NCBI RefSeq assembly: GCF_030409685.1 | Contig: NZ_JAUFQJ010000008.1 | Coordinates: 434,001-498,000 of the forward strand | Source of the DNA: Ferruginibacter paludis | Lineage (GTDB): Bacteria > Bacteroidota > Bacteroidia > Chitinophagales > Chitinophagaceae | Length of the DNA stretch: 64,000 nt | Direction: 5' to 3' | Shown here: piece by piece, positions 8,895 to 17,360 of the stretch | Numbering within the stretch: position 1 is the stretch's first letter | How the letters are laid out: every line of letters starts with the position of its first letter | Translations under genes and position numbers: made by a program | The notes under the pieces: generated by a model | What the model saw: only the letters and a program-made list of their open reading frames with translations | What the model was told of the DNA's origin: nothing | Database searches by the model: none

Positions 8895-10259
8895 ATGATG
8901 ACTGCAGGTACGCAAAAGGAAGAGAGTTTGCTCACAGAAGGTGATGTAAATTTCGCACCCTCCCGTAAAGGCTGGTACAAAATACTTGATACAACTACCA
9001 TGGAATTACTGGACCGGGACAGTGAAGTTTTTTTGCATCAGTCCCTCTCCACCCCCTGCCTTGATGTGTTACAAAGTTGCGAAGGAATTTATATTACCGA
9101 CGTAAGCGGAAAAAAACTGATGGATTTTCATGGCAACAATGTGCACCAGGTGGGTTACCGCAACGCGTATGTAGTTGATAAAGTAAAAGAGCAACTGGAC
9201 ATACTTCCCTTTAGTCCACGCAGGTATACCAATGCCGTTGCCATTGATTGTGCTAAAAAAATTACTTCGCTTTTACCACCTCCGCTTTCAAGGGTTTTGT
9301 TTGCACCGGGTGGTACAAGTACCATTGGCATTGCATTAAAACTGGCACGGGTGGTGACCGGAAAATATAAAGTGGTATCGCTGGCAGATTCTTTTCACGG
9401 CGCCTCTATTGATGCCATTGCGGCGGGCGGAGAAGAGCAGTTTAAAAGATACCTGGGGCCATTGATACCGAACACAGCCAACATTCCGCAGCCGACAGGC
9501 TACCGCAATACAAATGGTATTGAAGATGATATCGCCTACGCCAATGCATTGGAAGAAATTTTAAAAAAGGAGGACGGCGTTGGCGCATTCATTGCTGAAA
9601 CTGTTCGCAATACTGATGTACAGATTCCATCAAAAGCTTACTGGCAAAGGATCAGGGAGATATGTACACAATACAATGTGTTGCTGATACTGGATGAAAT
9701 ACCCATCGCTTTTGGCCGCACGGGAAAAATGTTTGCGTTTGAACATTACGATATTGAGCCGGATATTGTTTGCCTCGGCAAAGGCCTTGGTGGTGGTGTT
9801 ATTCCTTTCGCCGCTATGGTTTGCCGGGAAGAATACAACATTGCAGGCGATGTGTCGCTGGGGCATTATACACATGAAAAAAGTCCGCTGGGCAGCGCCG
9901 CCGCCCTGGCTATGATTGAATTCCTGGAAAAGGAAAACATCGTTGAAAAAGTACAACAAGATGAAATTTTTATGCGGGAACAACTGCAGCTGCTGAAAGA
10001 GCGTCACCCGGTTATCGGCGATGTGCGGGGCATTGGTTTGCTTTGGGGTATTGAACTGGTAAAAGATGCCGTTACAAAAGCAAAAGCTATTACCGAAGCA
10101 GAAAAGATCATGTATGAATGCCTCGCTAACGGGTTAAGTTTTAAAGTATCGCAGGGAAACGTTTTACAGCTATGCCCGCCCTTGATTATTACAAGAGAGC
10201 AATTAATGAATGCGATTACAATTATAGACAATGCCATCGCAAAAGTTTGCGGCACATAA
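8895..10259 (+). CDS. Class III PLP-dependent enzyme, resembling (R)-1-hydroxy-2-aminoethylphosphonate ammonia-lyase (PbfA)
   Basis: 454 residues of fold-type I PLP class III aminotransferase sequence. The PLP Lys is about residue 296 in CLGKGLGGG and the pyridine-binding Asp about 267 in LILDEIP. The N-terminus (TEGDVNF, then LHQSLSTPCLDVLQSCEGIY and DFHGNNVHQVGY) matches my recollection of PbfA-type enzymes, which deaminate 1-hydroxy-2-aminoethylphosphonate to phosphonoacetaldehyde, rather than GABA or acetylornithine aminotransferases. No phnW, phnX, phnA or phosphonate transporter lies nearby, so the substrate is unproven. It appears to be a single-gene unit. A general aspartate/4-aminobutyrate aminotransferase label is the fallback. 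Confidence 0.8.
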   Translation: MMTAGTQKEESLLTEGDVNFAPSRKGWYKILDTTTMELLDRDSEVFLHQSLSTPCLDVLQSCEGIYITDVSGKKLMDFHGNNVHQVGYRNAYVVDKVKEQLDILPFSPRRYTNAVAIDCAKKITSLLPPPLSRVLFAPGGTSTIGIALKLARVVTGKYKVVSLADSFHGASIDAIAAGGEEQFKRYLGPLIPNTANIPQPTGYRNTNGIEDDIAYANALEEILKKEDGVGAFIAETVRNTDVQIPSKAYWQRIREICTQYNVLLILDEIPIAFGRTGKMFAFEHYDIEPDIVCLGKGLGGGVIPFAAMVCREEYNIAGDVSLGHYTHEKSPLGSAAALAMIEFLEKENIVEKVQQDEIFMREQLQLLKERHPVIGDVRGIGLLWGIELVKDAVTKAKAITEAEKIMYECLANGLSFKVSQGNVLQLCPPLIITREQLMNAITIIDNAIAKVCGT

Positions 10260-10372
10260 CATAATCCGTTTGTGCTCTGGAATCATGTTCTGCATAAAAG
10301 GAACAGATGCTGATTATTTTATTTTGTGACAGACCTTGTGTAAGGCTCATTCCTGTTAAAACGACAGCCCAA

Positions 10373-10404
10373 TTTGATATACAACGACAATACACTTATT
10401 TTTG
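10373..10404 (+). promoter_or_regulatory. Bacteroidota-type promoter upstream of 10424
   Basis: TTTG at 10373-10376 and TATTTTTG at 10397-10404 are separated by 20 bases, matching the TTTG-N19-21-TAnnTTTG promoter of Bacteroidota. Transcription would start near 10411, which places the ATG at 10424 just downstream and argues against the longer frame that opens at 10307. Confidence 0.6.
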
Positions 10405-10423
10405 GGTAACCATTTTACCTGTT

Positions 10424-11539
10424 ATGAAACCCTTATTTTTTTGCCTGCTGATTCTCTCCAGCATCGTTAATAATGTGAAAGCCCAGACCATAGCAGAACA
10501 AATGAAAAAAACACATCCCACCTGCAATGATGTGTTTTTAAATGCTGTTGAGGTATTTCCAACACTCTACAGGCAGAAGGCTTTTGATTCCATGCATACT
10601 GCCATCAACATCTGGAAAGATGCCTGTGGCGATAATGATAACATAACCTGTACCTCGCTATTGCTGTCTATACAACAGGCTACATTTAAAAAAGACTCCA
10701 TCAGCACTTTAACCATCGGAGTATTGGAGAATTATGCCCGTTTATTTGCTTTCTATAAAAGATACACAGCACCTTATTATAAAAACGAAGCGGCCTTTTA
10801 TAAATTCATTTCTATCTGGGCAAAGTTGCTGATGGAAGAAAGACCATTGGATGCAGCTGAAAAATTCATCTGCTCCGTTTTTACTGGTAATGTTACTGAT
10901 CCGGTAACAGAAATAAAACACAATGCCGAAAAATATCCGGAGCTGGCGGCATTGGTATACCAAAACGATAAAGAACAAAGGAAAAAATCCCGGGTGAATG
11001 GCGCTTTTCTCATTGGTACCTGGGCTCCAAATGGTGATCTTAATATAATTGGCAATCATCCGGCAATCGGATTTCAATGGGGCTCAAGGAAAGACAAACA
11101 GGAGATTGATTTTACGATACAGTTTCGTTTTATAAAAAGTGCTAACCCTTATGTTATCAAGCGCAACAATACAATATATCAAAGCGATCATTTTTTTGGT
11201 GGCTATATCGGATTTGATTATACGTATTACCTGCTGAGTAGTCGCAAGAATGATCTTGGACTGCTGGCTGGTGTGGGATTTGATGGTTTTGATGTTTCCA
11301 AAACGAATGATCAGAATCTAAGGCCTTTATCTATTAATTCATTCAACGCCAATGGCGGATTAAGGTATAATTTTTATGTAACCCCCACTTTTTACCTTGG
11401 GTTGCAGGGCCGCTATAATGTAGTTAATTACTGCAATAGCGGCGGCAGCAGCCTGCAGGGAAATGCCTTTTCAATCGACCTGATTATTGGTGGTTATCAC
11501 TCACGGTACGGCGGTTATTACTCCCGGTATGGCCGGTAA
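10424..11539 (+). CDS. Exported protein of unknown function with a beta-barrel-like C-terminal half
   Basis: 371 residues from the ATG at 10424; the frame is open from 10307, but the signal peptide (KPLFFCLLILSSIVNNVKAQ) and the promoter at 10373-10404 place the start here. The first half is helical with Cys pairs and resembles no domain I know. The second half (about residue 230 onward) alternates hydrophobic and polar residues in strands ending in aromatic residues, as in an outer-membrane beta-barrel (FQWGSRKDKQEIDFTIQFRF, then GYIGFDYTYYLLSSRKNDLG). It ends in a Gly/Tyr/Arg-rich tail with a repeated HSRYGGYYSRYG pattern. It converges on the next gene with a 12-base gap. Confidence 0.75.
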   Translation: MKPLFFCLLILSSIVNNVKAQTIAEQMKKTHPTCNDVFLNAVEVFPTLYRQKAFDSMHTAINIWKDACGDNDNITCTSLLLSIQQATFKKDSISTLTIGVLENYARLFAFYKRYTAPYYKNEAAFYKFISIWAKLLMEERPLDAAEKFICSVFTGNVTDPVTEIKHNAEKYPELAALVYQNDKEQRKKSRVNGAFLIGTWAPNGDLNIIGNHPAIGFQWGSRKDKQEIDFTIQFRFIKSANPYVIKRNNTIYQSDHFFGGYIGFDYTYYLLSSRKNDLGLLAGVGFDGFDVSKTNDQNLRPLSINSFNANGGLRYNFYVTPTFYLGLQGRYNVVNYCNSGGSSLQGNAFSIDLIIGGYHSRYGGYYSRYGR

Positions 11540-11551
11540 TTTTGCAATAAT

Positions 11552-12631
11552 TTATCGCACTGTTTGCTCTGATCCTTCCAACGGCCCCCTATAGCTTAAC
11601 GGATCTATCTTAAAATGACGTGTATAAATATTTGCCTGCTGAAAAAGATTTTTCAGGCTGGTGGCAGTCGCTTCAAAATTTTTTCCATCTCTTGTATCAA
11701 AATCATTCAGCACCAAACCGGTTGCTTCTTTCATCATCGCCTGCGGATCATCCAGGTAATAGTACAGCACTGCCAGGTTATAATAACTTGCATAGCGGAT
11801 TTTGCGGTCACGTTTTTTGCTGGAAGTATAGGTTTGTTTCACACTTTCAAAATAATCAATCACCGGTTTTAACTGCTCACGTGCACCTTCGATGGATTGG
11901 TTGGCATTCATCGAAAACAACACTTCTGTCAACTGCTGAAAAGCTTTGCGGTGGTCTTCATATTCCGGATGCTTTTTGTTGCCAACGATCCACATCATAT
12001 CGTTTACCGTAACATCACTGTAACCAAAATTATCGGTGATGCGGTCACTCAGGTAGTGCATGGCCCTGTTAACGCAATTGCGGTACAGATCGCCGGTGGT
12101 GGTCATTGTGTTTAACACAAAATAACCTTCCGCCATTGGCCGGAAGGGAAATTCAGGACTTTTATAAACTTGCTTGTAACCACGATCGGCCAGTGCCTGG
12201 TCCATGATATGCATACCCTTGTAATCAGATATCATTGCCATCGCAGCAAACGTGTATACTACTTCCTCGTGGTATAAGGTACGTGTGCCCGTGATTTGCC
12301 CCAGGGTATTTTTAATATTTTCAACTCTCTCTTTAATCGAAACAGATTCCGGCAATAAATCCTCCAGCTTTACTTTGATAGTAATGTGGCCGTAGGCAGG
12401 AAGCTTTTTCCAGCCTTCCAGTATTACAGAGTTTTCTGCAACAGCAGGCTTCATAAATGGCTGCATCATCCGGCTGGTTTCCACAACTACATTATAAGTG
12501 TGATAAGTGCTGTCCAGGCGCATAGCAGGCAGCGAGTGAAACTGCACAGTGAAATTAAAACGATCGAGATCTACTCTTTGTGCAAGTGATATAAGAGGAC
12601 AAAATACGAGGATAAACAGGTACTTTTTCAT
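11552..12631 (-). CDS. Exported protein of unknown function
   Basis: 359 residues with a clear signal peptide (KKYLFILVFCPLISLAQ). The early part looks beta-rich (two immunoglobulin-like stretches, for example YHTYNVVVETSRM and YGHITIKVKLEDL); the later part is helical and TPR-like, including a KIRYASYYNLAVLYYYLDDP repeat-like helix pair. Similar periplasmic or outer-membrane-associated proteins occur in Bacteroidota, but I cannot name a family. It is monocistronic and convergent with 10424-11539. Confidence 0.75.
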   Translation of the reverse strand: MKKYLFILVFCPLISLAQRVDLDRFNFTVQFHSLPAMRLDSTYHTYNVVVETSRMMQPFMKPAVAENSVILEGWKKLPAYGHITIKVKLEDLLPESVSIKERVENIKNTLGQITGTRTLYHEEVVYTFAAMAMISDYKGMHIMDQALADRGYKQVYKSPEFPFRPMAEGYFVLNTMTTTGDLYRNCVNRAMHYLSDRITDNFGYSDVTVNDMMWIVGNKKHPEYEDHRKAFQQLTEVLFSMNANQSIEGAREQLKPVIDYFESVKQTYTSSKKRDRKIRYASYYNLAVLYYYLDDPQAMMKEATGLVLNDFDTRDGKNFEATATSLKNLFQQANIYTRHFKIDPLSYRGPLEGSEQTVR

Positions 12632-12773
12632 ATAGAAATGGATTTTCTTTACCTGTTAACGTTTTTCTTCTATTATTATTTCCCCGGGTACTCTATGCTA
12701 AACGAATGACTTTGGTTCGACGCCAATTTTGCGGGTTCTGTTATTTCTCTAACTCAAGTGGTAAATCTTTTTC

Positions 12774-13103
12774 CTAGTCCCGCTTACCCGCATAGCTTAC
12801 AATGATAGAGATAAAGGAGCCGGTCGCGAAATTTCCGATGGTTGCTGTAGCCAATATCATTCCCAACAAGTAAATGGGTTTAGTAGTTTGGTCCGGCGCT
12901 GCAGCTCCGTGCAATAGTTGCTGATCAGGCATTGAAGAAAATAAATGCGGGTTAAAAAACAACATTGCTATTACAGCAAAAATAACAGCCGCCAATATGC
13001 CGGCTAAGGTAGTAAGATAACCAGCCAGCAGCATGGACACCGCCCGTTTTTTATCATACCGGGTATACAAGAGTTTAAATTCGTAAAAAAAGATAGCTAC
13101 CAT
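12774..13103 (-). CDS. Membrane protein, downstream part of a gene split by a -1 frame change
   Basis: 109 residues from the ATG at 13103, with three hydrophobic helices (start-proximal AIFFYEFKLL, then AGYLTTLAGILAAVIFAVIA, and YLLGMILATATIGNFATG near the end) and a basic C-terminus (SYAGKRD). It resembles the C-terminal part of four-helix Bacteroidota membrane proteins such as the DUF4199 type, an impression rather than a confirmed match. The start overlaps the stop of the preceding 52-codon frame by seven bases, and the two pieces join smoothly into one protein of about 160 residues if one base is re-read at the T-run 13104-13110. See the linked entry 13097-13255. Confidence 0.7.
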   Translation of the reverse strand: MVAIFFYEFKLLYTRYDKKRAVSMLLAGYLTTLAGILAAVIFAVIAMLFFNPHLFSSMPDQQLLHGAAAPDQTTKPIYLLGMILATATIGNFATGSFISIIVSYAGKRD

Positions 13104-13255
13104 AAAAAAAGGCAGCCCATAAAAAGATAATACAAATGCTGGTAACTGTTATGATGAAGAAATAAGCCGACTGCCACCGTATATAATGTGGCAGCGGCCG
13201 ATCCAAACAGCAGGTATTCCTTTAAATAATGCCGGTCAAAAACAATACTGCTCAT
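13097..13255 (-). CDS. Upstream part of the frame-split membrane protein gene
   Basis: 52 codons from the ATG at 13255 to a TAG at 13099-13097. The sequence (SSIVFDRHYLKEYLLFGSAA..., then a second helix start LYYLFMGCLFL) supplies a first membrane helix and the beginning of the second, exactly what the downstream piece lacks. The last codons are CTT TTT TTA TGG TAG; the heptamer T TTT TTA is in the phase required for -1 slippage, and slipping one base yields ATG GTA GCT, the downstream frame. Alternatives are a one-base loss in the seven-T run (an eighth T restores the frame), a sequencing error, or two genes coupled by the ATGGTAG overlap. Confidence 0.6.
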   Translation of the reverse strand: MSSIVFDRHYLKEYLLFGSAAATLYTVAVGLFLHHNSYQHLYYLFMGCLFLW

Positions 13256-13289
13256 TCAATCTTTTGTACGTTTAATTAGTCAGTTTCAC

Positions 13290-14198
13290 TTAAATGGTAG
13301 GTGTTCCGCCGGTGACCTGTACGGTTGAACCCGTCATATAACTTGAATCCTGCGATGCCAGCAATACATATACCGGTGCCAGCTCGGCGGGTTGCCCGGC
13401 TCTTTTTAACGGTGTATCCTTTCCAAAGTTTTGTACTTTTTCAACAGGCATGGTAGATGGAATCAACGGCGTCCAGATAGGCCCTGGAGCAACACAGTTA
13501 ACCCGTATTCCCTTATCTGCCCAAAGCTGCGCCAGGCCGGATGTAAAATTTTGAATGGCACCTTTGGTTGAAGCATAAGCCAGCAAAGCCGGGGAAGGCC
13601 TGTATGCGTTTACAGATGTAGTATTTACGACCGTGCTGCCAGGTTTAAAATAAGGCTCCGCAGCCTGGCACAGGTAAAACATGGAATAGATATTTGTTTT
13701 AAAAGTATGATCCAGCTCTTCCGGTGTAATTTCCTGCAGTGATTCATGTGTAGCCTGGTAGGCAGCATTATTAATCAAAATATCAATCTCACCCAGCTCT
13801 TTTACCGATTGTTCAATCACATGTTTACAGTGCTGAGGATCGCTGATATCGCCGGGTATCAATATGGCCTTTCTGCCGGCTTCTTCCACATATCTGGCAG
13901 TTTCCTGTGCATCATCATCTTCGTTTAAATAAGAAATGGCTACATCTGCACCTTCCCTGGCAAATGCAATAGCCACGGCCCTTCCAATGCCGGAATCTCC
14001 ACCGGTAATGATGGCTTTCCTACCCTGTAACTTGCCGGATCCTTTATAAGTCAGTTCGCCATGATCTGCGCCCGGCTGCAATAAATCTTCGTCTCCCGGT
14101 GGGGCCTGTTGCTGTTCCTCGTAAGGTGGCACAGGGTACTGTTCCCGGGGATCTTCCATCCGTTTTGCTTCACTGTTTTCTGTTGATATAATTGTCAT
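13290..14198 (-). CDS. SDR-family oxidoreductase of the general-stress YghA/YdaD type
   Basis: 302 residues from the ATG at 14198. The frame is open back to 14312, but that extension is non-conserved in character. The N-terminal tail (KRMEDPREQYPVPPYEEQQQ, then a PGDEDLLQPGADHGE region) is typical of the Gram-positive YdaD and E. coli YghA group, followed by an SDR core: ITGGDSGIGRA for cofactor binding, NNAAY, the catalytic Ser region VVNTTSV and YASTKGA (YxxxK). The C-terminus (YMTGSTVQVTGGTPTI) is also typical. These are NAD(P)-linked dehydrogenases linked to general stress; the true substrate is unsettled. It precedes the small split membrane gene by 34 bases on the same strand. Confidence 0.9.
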   Translation of the reverse strand: MTIISTENSEAKRMEDPREQYPVPPYEEQQQAPPGDEDLLQPGADHGELTYKGSGKLQGRKAIITGGDSGIGRAVAIAFAREGADVAISYLNEDDDAQETARYVEEAGRKAILIPGDISDPQHCKHVIEQSVKELGEIDILINNAAYQATHESLQEITPEELDHTFKTNIYSMFYLCQAAEPYFKPGSTVVNTTSVNAYRPSPALLAYASTKGAIQNFTSGLAQLWADKGIRVNCVAPGPIWTPLIPSTMPVEKVQNFGKDTPLKRAGQPAELAPVYVLLASQDSSYMTGSTVQVTGGTPTI

Positions 14199-14439
14199 GT
14201 TGGTCTGTTTTTTATAGTTATCGATAAGTTTAGATCGATTTAAAAAAGCAACAGAAACATGCCAAAATAATATGCGGTAAACAACCAGCAAACGCGGGCA
14301 GTTTGTGTTCATAATCTTACCCGGTTGAGGAGGAAAACTGCCATTAAAAAATTTGCTTAAACAAAGTGTTTGCCGGCTATGCCAGCGCCCTTATTATCCT
14401 GCGAATAACATTTTGAAATAATCGGTTGGTTGATTTTTT

Positions 14440-15783
14440 CTAAAGCAGCGCTGATGCAAGCAGTAATACAACTAACAGGCAGCAAATGCTCAACACGATG
14501 CTTAATAATGAAAAACTGCGGTAAGTTTGCTGCATACTCAGTCCGCTGAATTGCGATATTACCCAAAAGTAGGCATCGTTGGCATGGCTTACCATCATGG
14601 CCCCAGAAGCAGTGGCGCCTAATAATAAAGACAAAGAAAGCGGTTCCTTAAATCCTGCTATAAACGCAACGGGGGATAATATGGAGGTAGCGACAATGAT
14701 GGCTGAAGTGGTTGAACCCTGTGCCGTTTTTAATAAACAGCCAATTGCGTAAGCGATCAGTAAAAAAGCCAGCGGGGAAAATGTGCCGCTGCTTACCCAA
14801 TGCTGCACCAGGTCGGCCAGCGGCGTTTTTTTTAACACATTTCCAAACACACCACCAGCACCAACCAATATCAGTATAGGGCCTGCGTTTCGGATCGCTT
14901 CTGTTATCCAACCGTTGAAAACCGCGACTTCAGATTGCTTTACCAGCAATAAGGAAAGCAATAAACCGCTCAGTAAAGCTATTACCGGGCTTCCCAGGAA
15001 ATGCAATCCATTTTTCAGCTGTTCATGCATTGGTACTATTTCGGTGGCAGAACCTGCGGCTATTAATAAAACAGGTACTATCACCGGCAATACACTTTTC
15101 CAAAAAACAGGAAGGTGCATTAGTTCTTCTTCCTGTATTTCTGCTGCCGCGTCGTGTTCGTTTACCACATTTAAAAAGCGGGAGGCAAATAACCAGCATA
15201 TAATTGTAGTTGGAATGCTTACCGCCAGGCCGGTTAAAATAACAGTACCAAGATGTTGTCCTAAACCAAGATTGGCGGCACCCGCCAGTGCCCCGGGATG
15301 TGGTGGTAATAGTGTATGTGTAATGTATAACCCACCTGCCAGCCCGTTTACGATTGCAGTATACGATTTTTTTGTTTCCCGGCTCAAAGGTCTTGTCAGT
15401 CCGTTTAAAATAACAAAACCGCTGTCGCAAAAAATAGGAATTCCTATCACCGATCCGATAACCGTAATGGCTAACACCGGCCGGTTCTTTCCAACAAAAT
15501 GAATGATGGAATCAGCAATACGCAACGTTGCACCTGTTTTTTCGAGTACGGTTCCAATGAGTGTTCCCAGCACCACGACCAGTCCGATATGCGTCATCAT
15601 GTTGCCAAAGCCTTCATTGGCAGTAAGGGCAATATCTTTTACCGGCAAGCCCACAGCAATCCCCGTAAACAGCGCAGCAATCAGCAAAGCCAAAAACGGG
15701 TGCCATTTAAAACGGGAACAGGCTATTACGATAAACAAAATAGCAGCCGTTATAATAAGCAGTAAAGGAAAGCCTGTGACCAT
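14440..15783 (-). CDS. GntP-family gluconate/glycerate:H+ symporter
   Basis: 447 residues with about 12-14 membrane helices; GntP-family features include NEGFGNMMTHIGLVVVLGTL, EKTGATLRIADS, PIFCDSGFVILNGL and the C-terminal GATASGAMMVSHANDAYFW. The family imports gluconate and related sugar acids with protons. Its upstream neighbour on the same strand is a glycerate 2-kinase, so D-glycerate is a reasonable substrate in this organism; that is inferred from context. A 147-bp inverted-repeat element lies between the two genes. Confidence 0.9.
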   Translation of the reverse strand: MVTGFPLLLIITAAILFIVIACSRFKWHPFLALLIAALFTGIAVGLPVKDIALTANEGFGNMMTHIGLVVVLGTLIGTVLEKTGATLRIADSIIHFVGKNRPVLAITVIGSVIGIPIFCDSGFVILNGLTRPLSRETKKSYTAIVNGLAGGLYITHTLLPPHPGALAGAANLGLGQHLGTVILTGLAVSIPTTIICWLFASRFLNVVNEHDAAAEIQEEELMHLPVFWKSVLPVIVPVLLIAAGSATEIVPMHEQLKNGLHFLGSPVIALLSGLLLSLLLVKQSEVAVFNGWITEAIRNAGPILILVGAGGVFGNVLKKTPLADLVQHWVSSGTFSPLAFLLIAYAIGCLLKTAQGSTTSAIIVATSILSPVAFIAGFKEPLSLSLLLGATASGAMMVSHANDAYFWVISQFSGLSMQQTYRSFSLLSIVLSICCLLVVLLLASALL

Positions 15784-15796
15784 AATTAATAATGTT

Positions 15797-15943
15797 AATG
15801 GATAATGGATAATTTTTTAATGGACAATGAGTAGCATGTAGTATCAAATAAATTTTCCTGATCGCATCATTAAGTCTTTAACTATAATGAAGAAAGCTAC
15901 AACCTGACAACATTATCCATTATTGATTATTCAATTATCCATT
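15797..15943. mobile_element. MITE-like element with 33-bp imperfect terminal inverted repeats
   Basis: The 33 bases at 15797-15829 and the reverse complement of 15911-15943 align without gaps at 25 of 33 positions; both start with AATGGATAAT and end with AATGGAYAATG. The 81 bases between are AT-rich and non-coding. The right end covers the end of the glycerate kinase gene, whose last codons and TAA stop (AAT GGA TAA) are formed by the repeat. No target-site duplication is obvious. A transposase is absent, so this is at most a non-autonomous element; chance AT-rich similarity is possible. Confidence 0.45.
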
Positions 15944-17269
15944 CGTTTTTATTTCTGCAATTACAATAACCAGGTCCATCACATTTGTTTGTGTAGGCCC
16001 GGTTCTAAACAGGCCGCCTGTTTGTTCAAAAAAATGATAAGCATCGTTGTTGTTTAAAAAGGCTGCTGCATCCAGTTTCTTTTCATTTGCTAATTCAATA
16101 CTGTACTGGGCTGCTATAGCCCCGGCTGCATCCGTTGGTCCATCTGTTCCATCAGTACCGGCTGCTAAAAAAGTAAAAGTAAGGGTATCATTATTTGTAT
16201 ACATGCTCAATTCCAGTTGTGCACTCAGCGCCATTTGCTGGTTACGGCCTCCCTTGCCCTTGCCGGTTACAGCTACGGTAGTTTCGCCGCCCAGCAACCA
16301 GCATGCGGGCAGGTTTCCTGTATAATTTTTACATTGCCGCACCAGCGCAGTTCCCCGCTCAGCGGCGTCGCCATGTAACGTATTTTCAACCATGACTACG
16401 TTGTACCCCAACGTTTCAGCGCATGCTGCCGCAGTCTTTAAAGCGATGCTGTTGCTGCCAATAATATGGTTGTGCACGTGGTTAAACACCTTGTCAGTTA
16501 GCTTAGTTGTTTCTCTTATTTTTCCGTTAAGGCCCTCATGGATATAATCGCTCACAGCAGGCGGTAATTCAGTCATTGAATTATACTGTTTCAATATCCG
16601 CTCGGTGTCATAAAATGTAGATTGGTCTGCCACAGTCGGGCCGCTGGCGATGACGGATAAGTCATCTCCCGGCACATCTGATATAATAAATGAAAACCAA
16701 CTGGCAAGCGGTGCATATTGTAATAATTGTCCACCTTTTACAGCAGATACATGTTTTCGCACTGTATTCATTTCATCAATCGTGGCGCCGCTTTTCAACA
16801 GTAGTTCGTATGTTGTTTGCAGGTCCTTTAAAGTTAAGCCTGCCGGTACGTCCACCCACAGCGATGATGCGCCGCCACTGAGGAGACAAATGATTAAATC
16901 ACCTTTGCCTGCCTTACTTATTAATTCGATGGTCTGTGTTGTAGCTGCCACACCACTTTCATCCGGCACCGGGTGGGCAGCTTCTGCGCAAATGATTTTT
17001 TGCAGAGGAATGGCATGTTCATATTTTGTAACGATGATTCCAGAAGTAATTAAATTGCCCAGTATTTCTTCCACCGATTTTGCCATGGCCGCACTGGCTT
17101 TTCCGGCACCAATTACGTAAATATTTTGCAACCCGGCTATTGGAAATTGTTGGTTGAAAATATGCAATTTGTTATCGCTTATAAATAAATGCGCTGGTAT
17201 TAATTGTGCTGGTTGCACTGAGGTCACTGCTGAGTTAAATATTTGTATGGCTTTGTCCCTTGTTGTCAT
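15935..17269 (-). CDS. Glycerate 2-kinase (DUF4147/MOFRL type)
   Basis: 444 residues from the ATG at 17269 (another in-frame ATG at 17287 adds six residues). The N-terminal DUF4147 domain shows the AGKASAAMAKSVEEIL and LLSGGASSLWVDVP motifs; the C-terminal MOFRL domain carries LLGGETTVAVTGKGKGGRNQ and AAGTDGTDGPTDAAGA. Enzymes of this type phosphorylate D-glycerate at C2 with ATP, feeding 2-phosphoglycerate into glycolysis. It sits upstream of the GntP permease on the same strand with 151 bases between. Its last three codons fall inside the right inverted repeat of the MITE-like element. Confidence 0.93.
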   Translation of the reverse strand: MTTRDKAIQIFNSAVTSVQPAQLIPAHLFISDNKLHIFNQQFPIAGLQNIYVIGAGKASAAMAKSVEEILGNLITSGIIVTKYEHAIPLQKIICAEAAHPVPDESGVAATTQTIELISKAGKGDLIICLLSGGASSLWVDVPAGLTLKDLQTTYELLLKSGATIDEMNTVRKHVSAVKGGQLLQYAPLASWFSFIISDVPGDDLSVIASGPTVADQSTFYDTERILKQYNSMTELPPAVSDYIHEGLNGKIRETTKLTDKVFNHVHNHIIGSNSIALKTAAACAETLGYNVVMVENTLHGDAAERGTALVRQCKNYTGNLPACWLLGGETTVAVTGKGKGGRNQQMALSAQLELSMYTNNDTLTFTFLAAGTDGTDGPTDAAGAIAAQYSIELANEKKLDAAAFLNNNDAYHFFEQTGGLFRTGPTQTNVMDLVIVIAEIKTNG

Positions 17270-17360
17270 ATTTAATGCTGCATGCAATCATCCGCAACAT
17301 ACCAACTAATGCTAACTTAACCATAAATTATTATCAAGCCACGAAGATTGATTTTGAAAT

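Noticed and set aside
14783..15502. Long 239-codon open frame on the plus strand
   Set aside because: It lies entirely opposite the GntP gene, is low in coding character and rich in Pro/Ser/Ala/Cys as expected for an antisense shadow.
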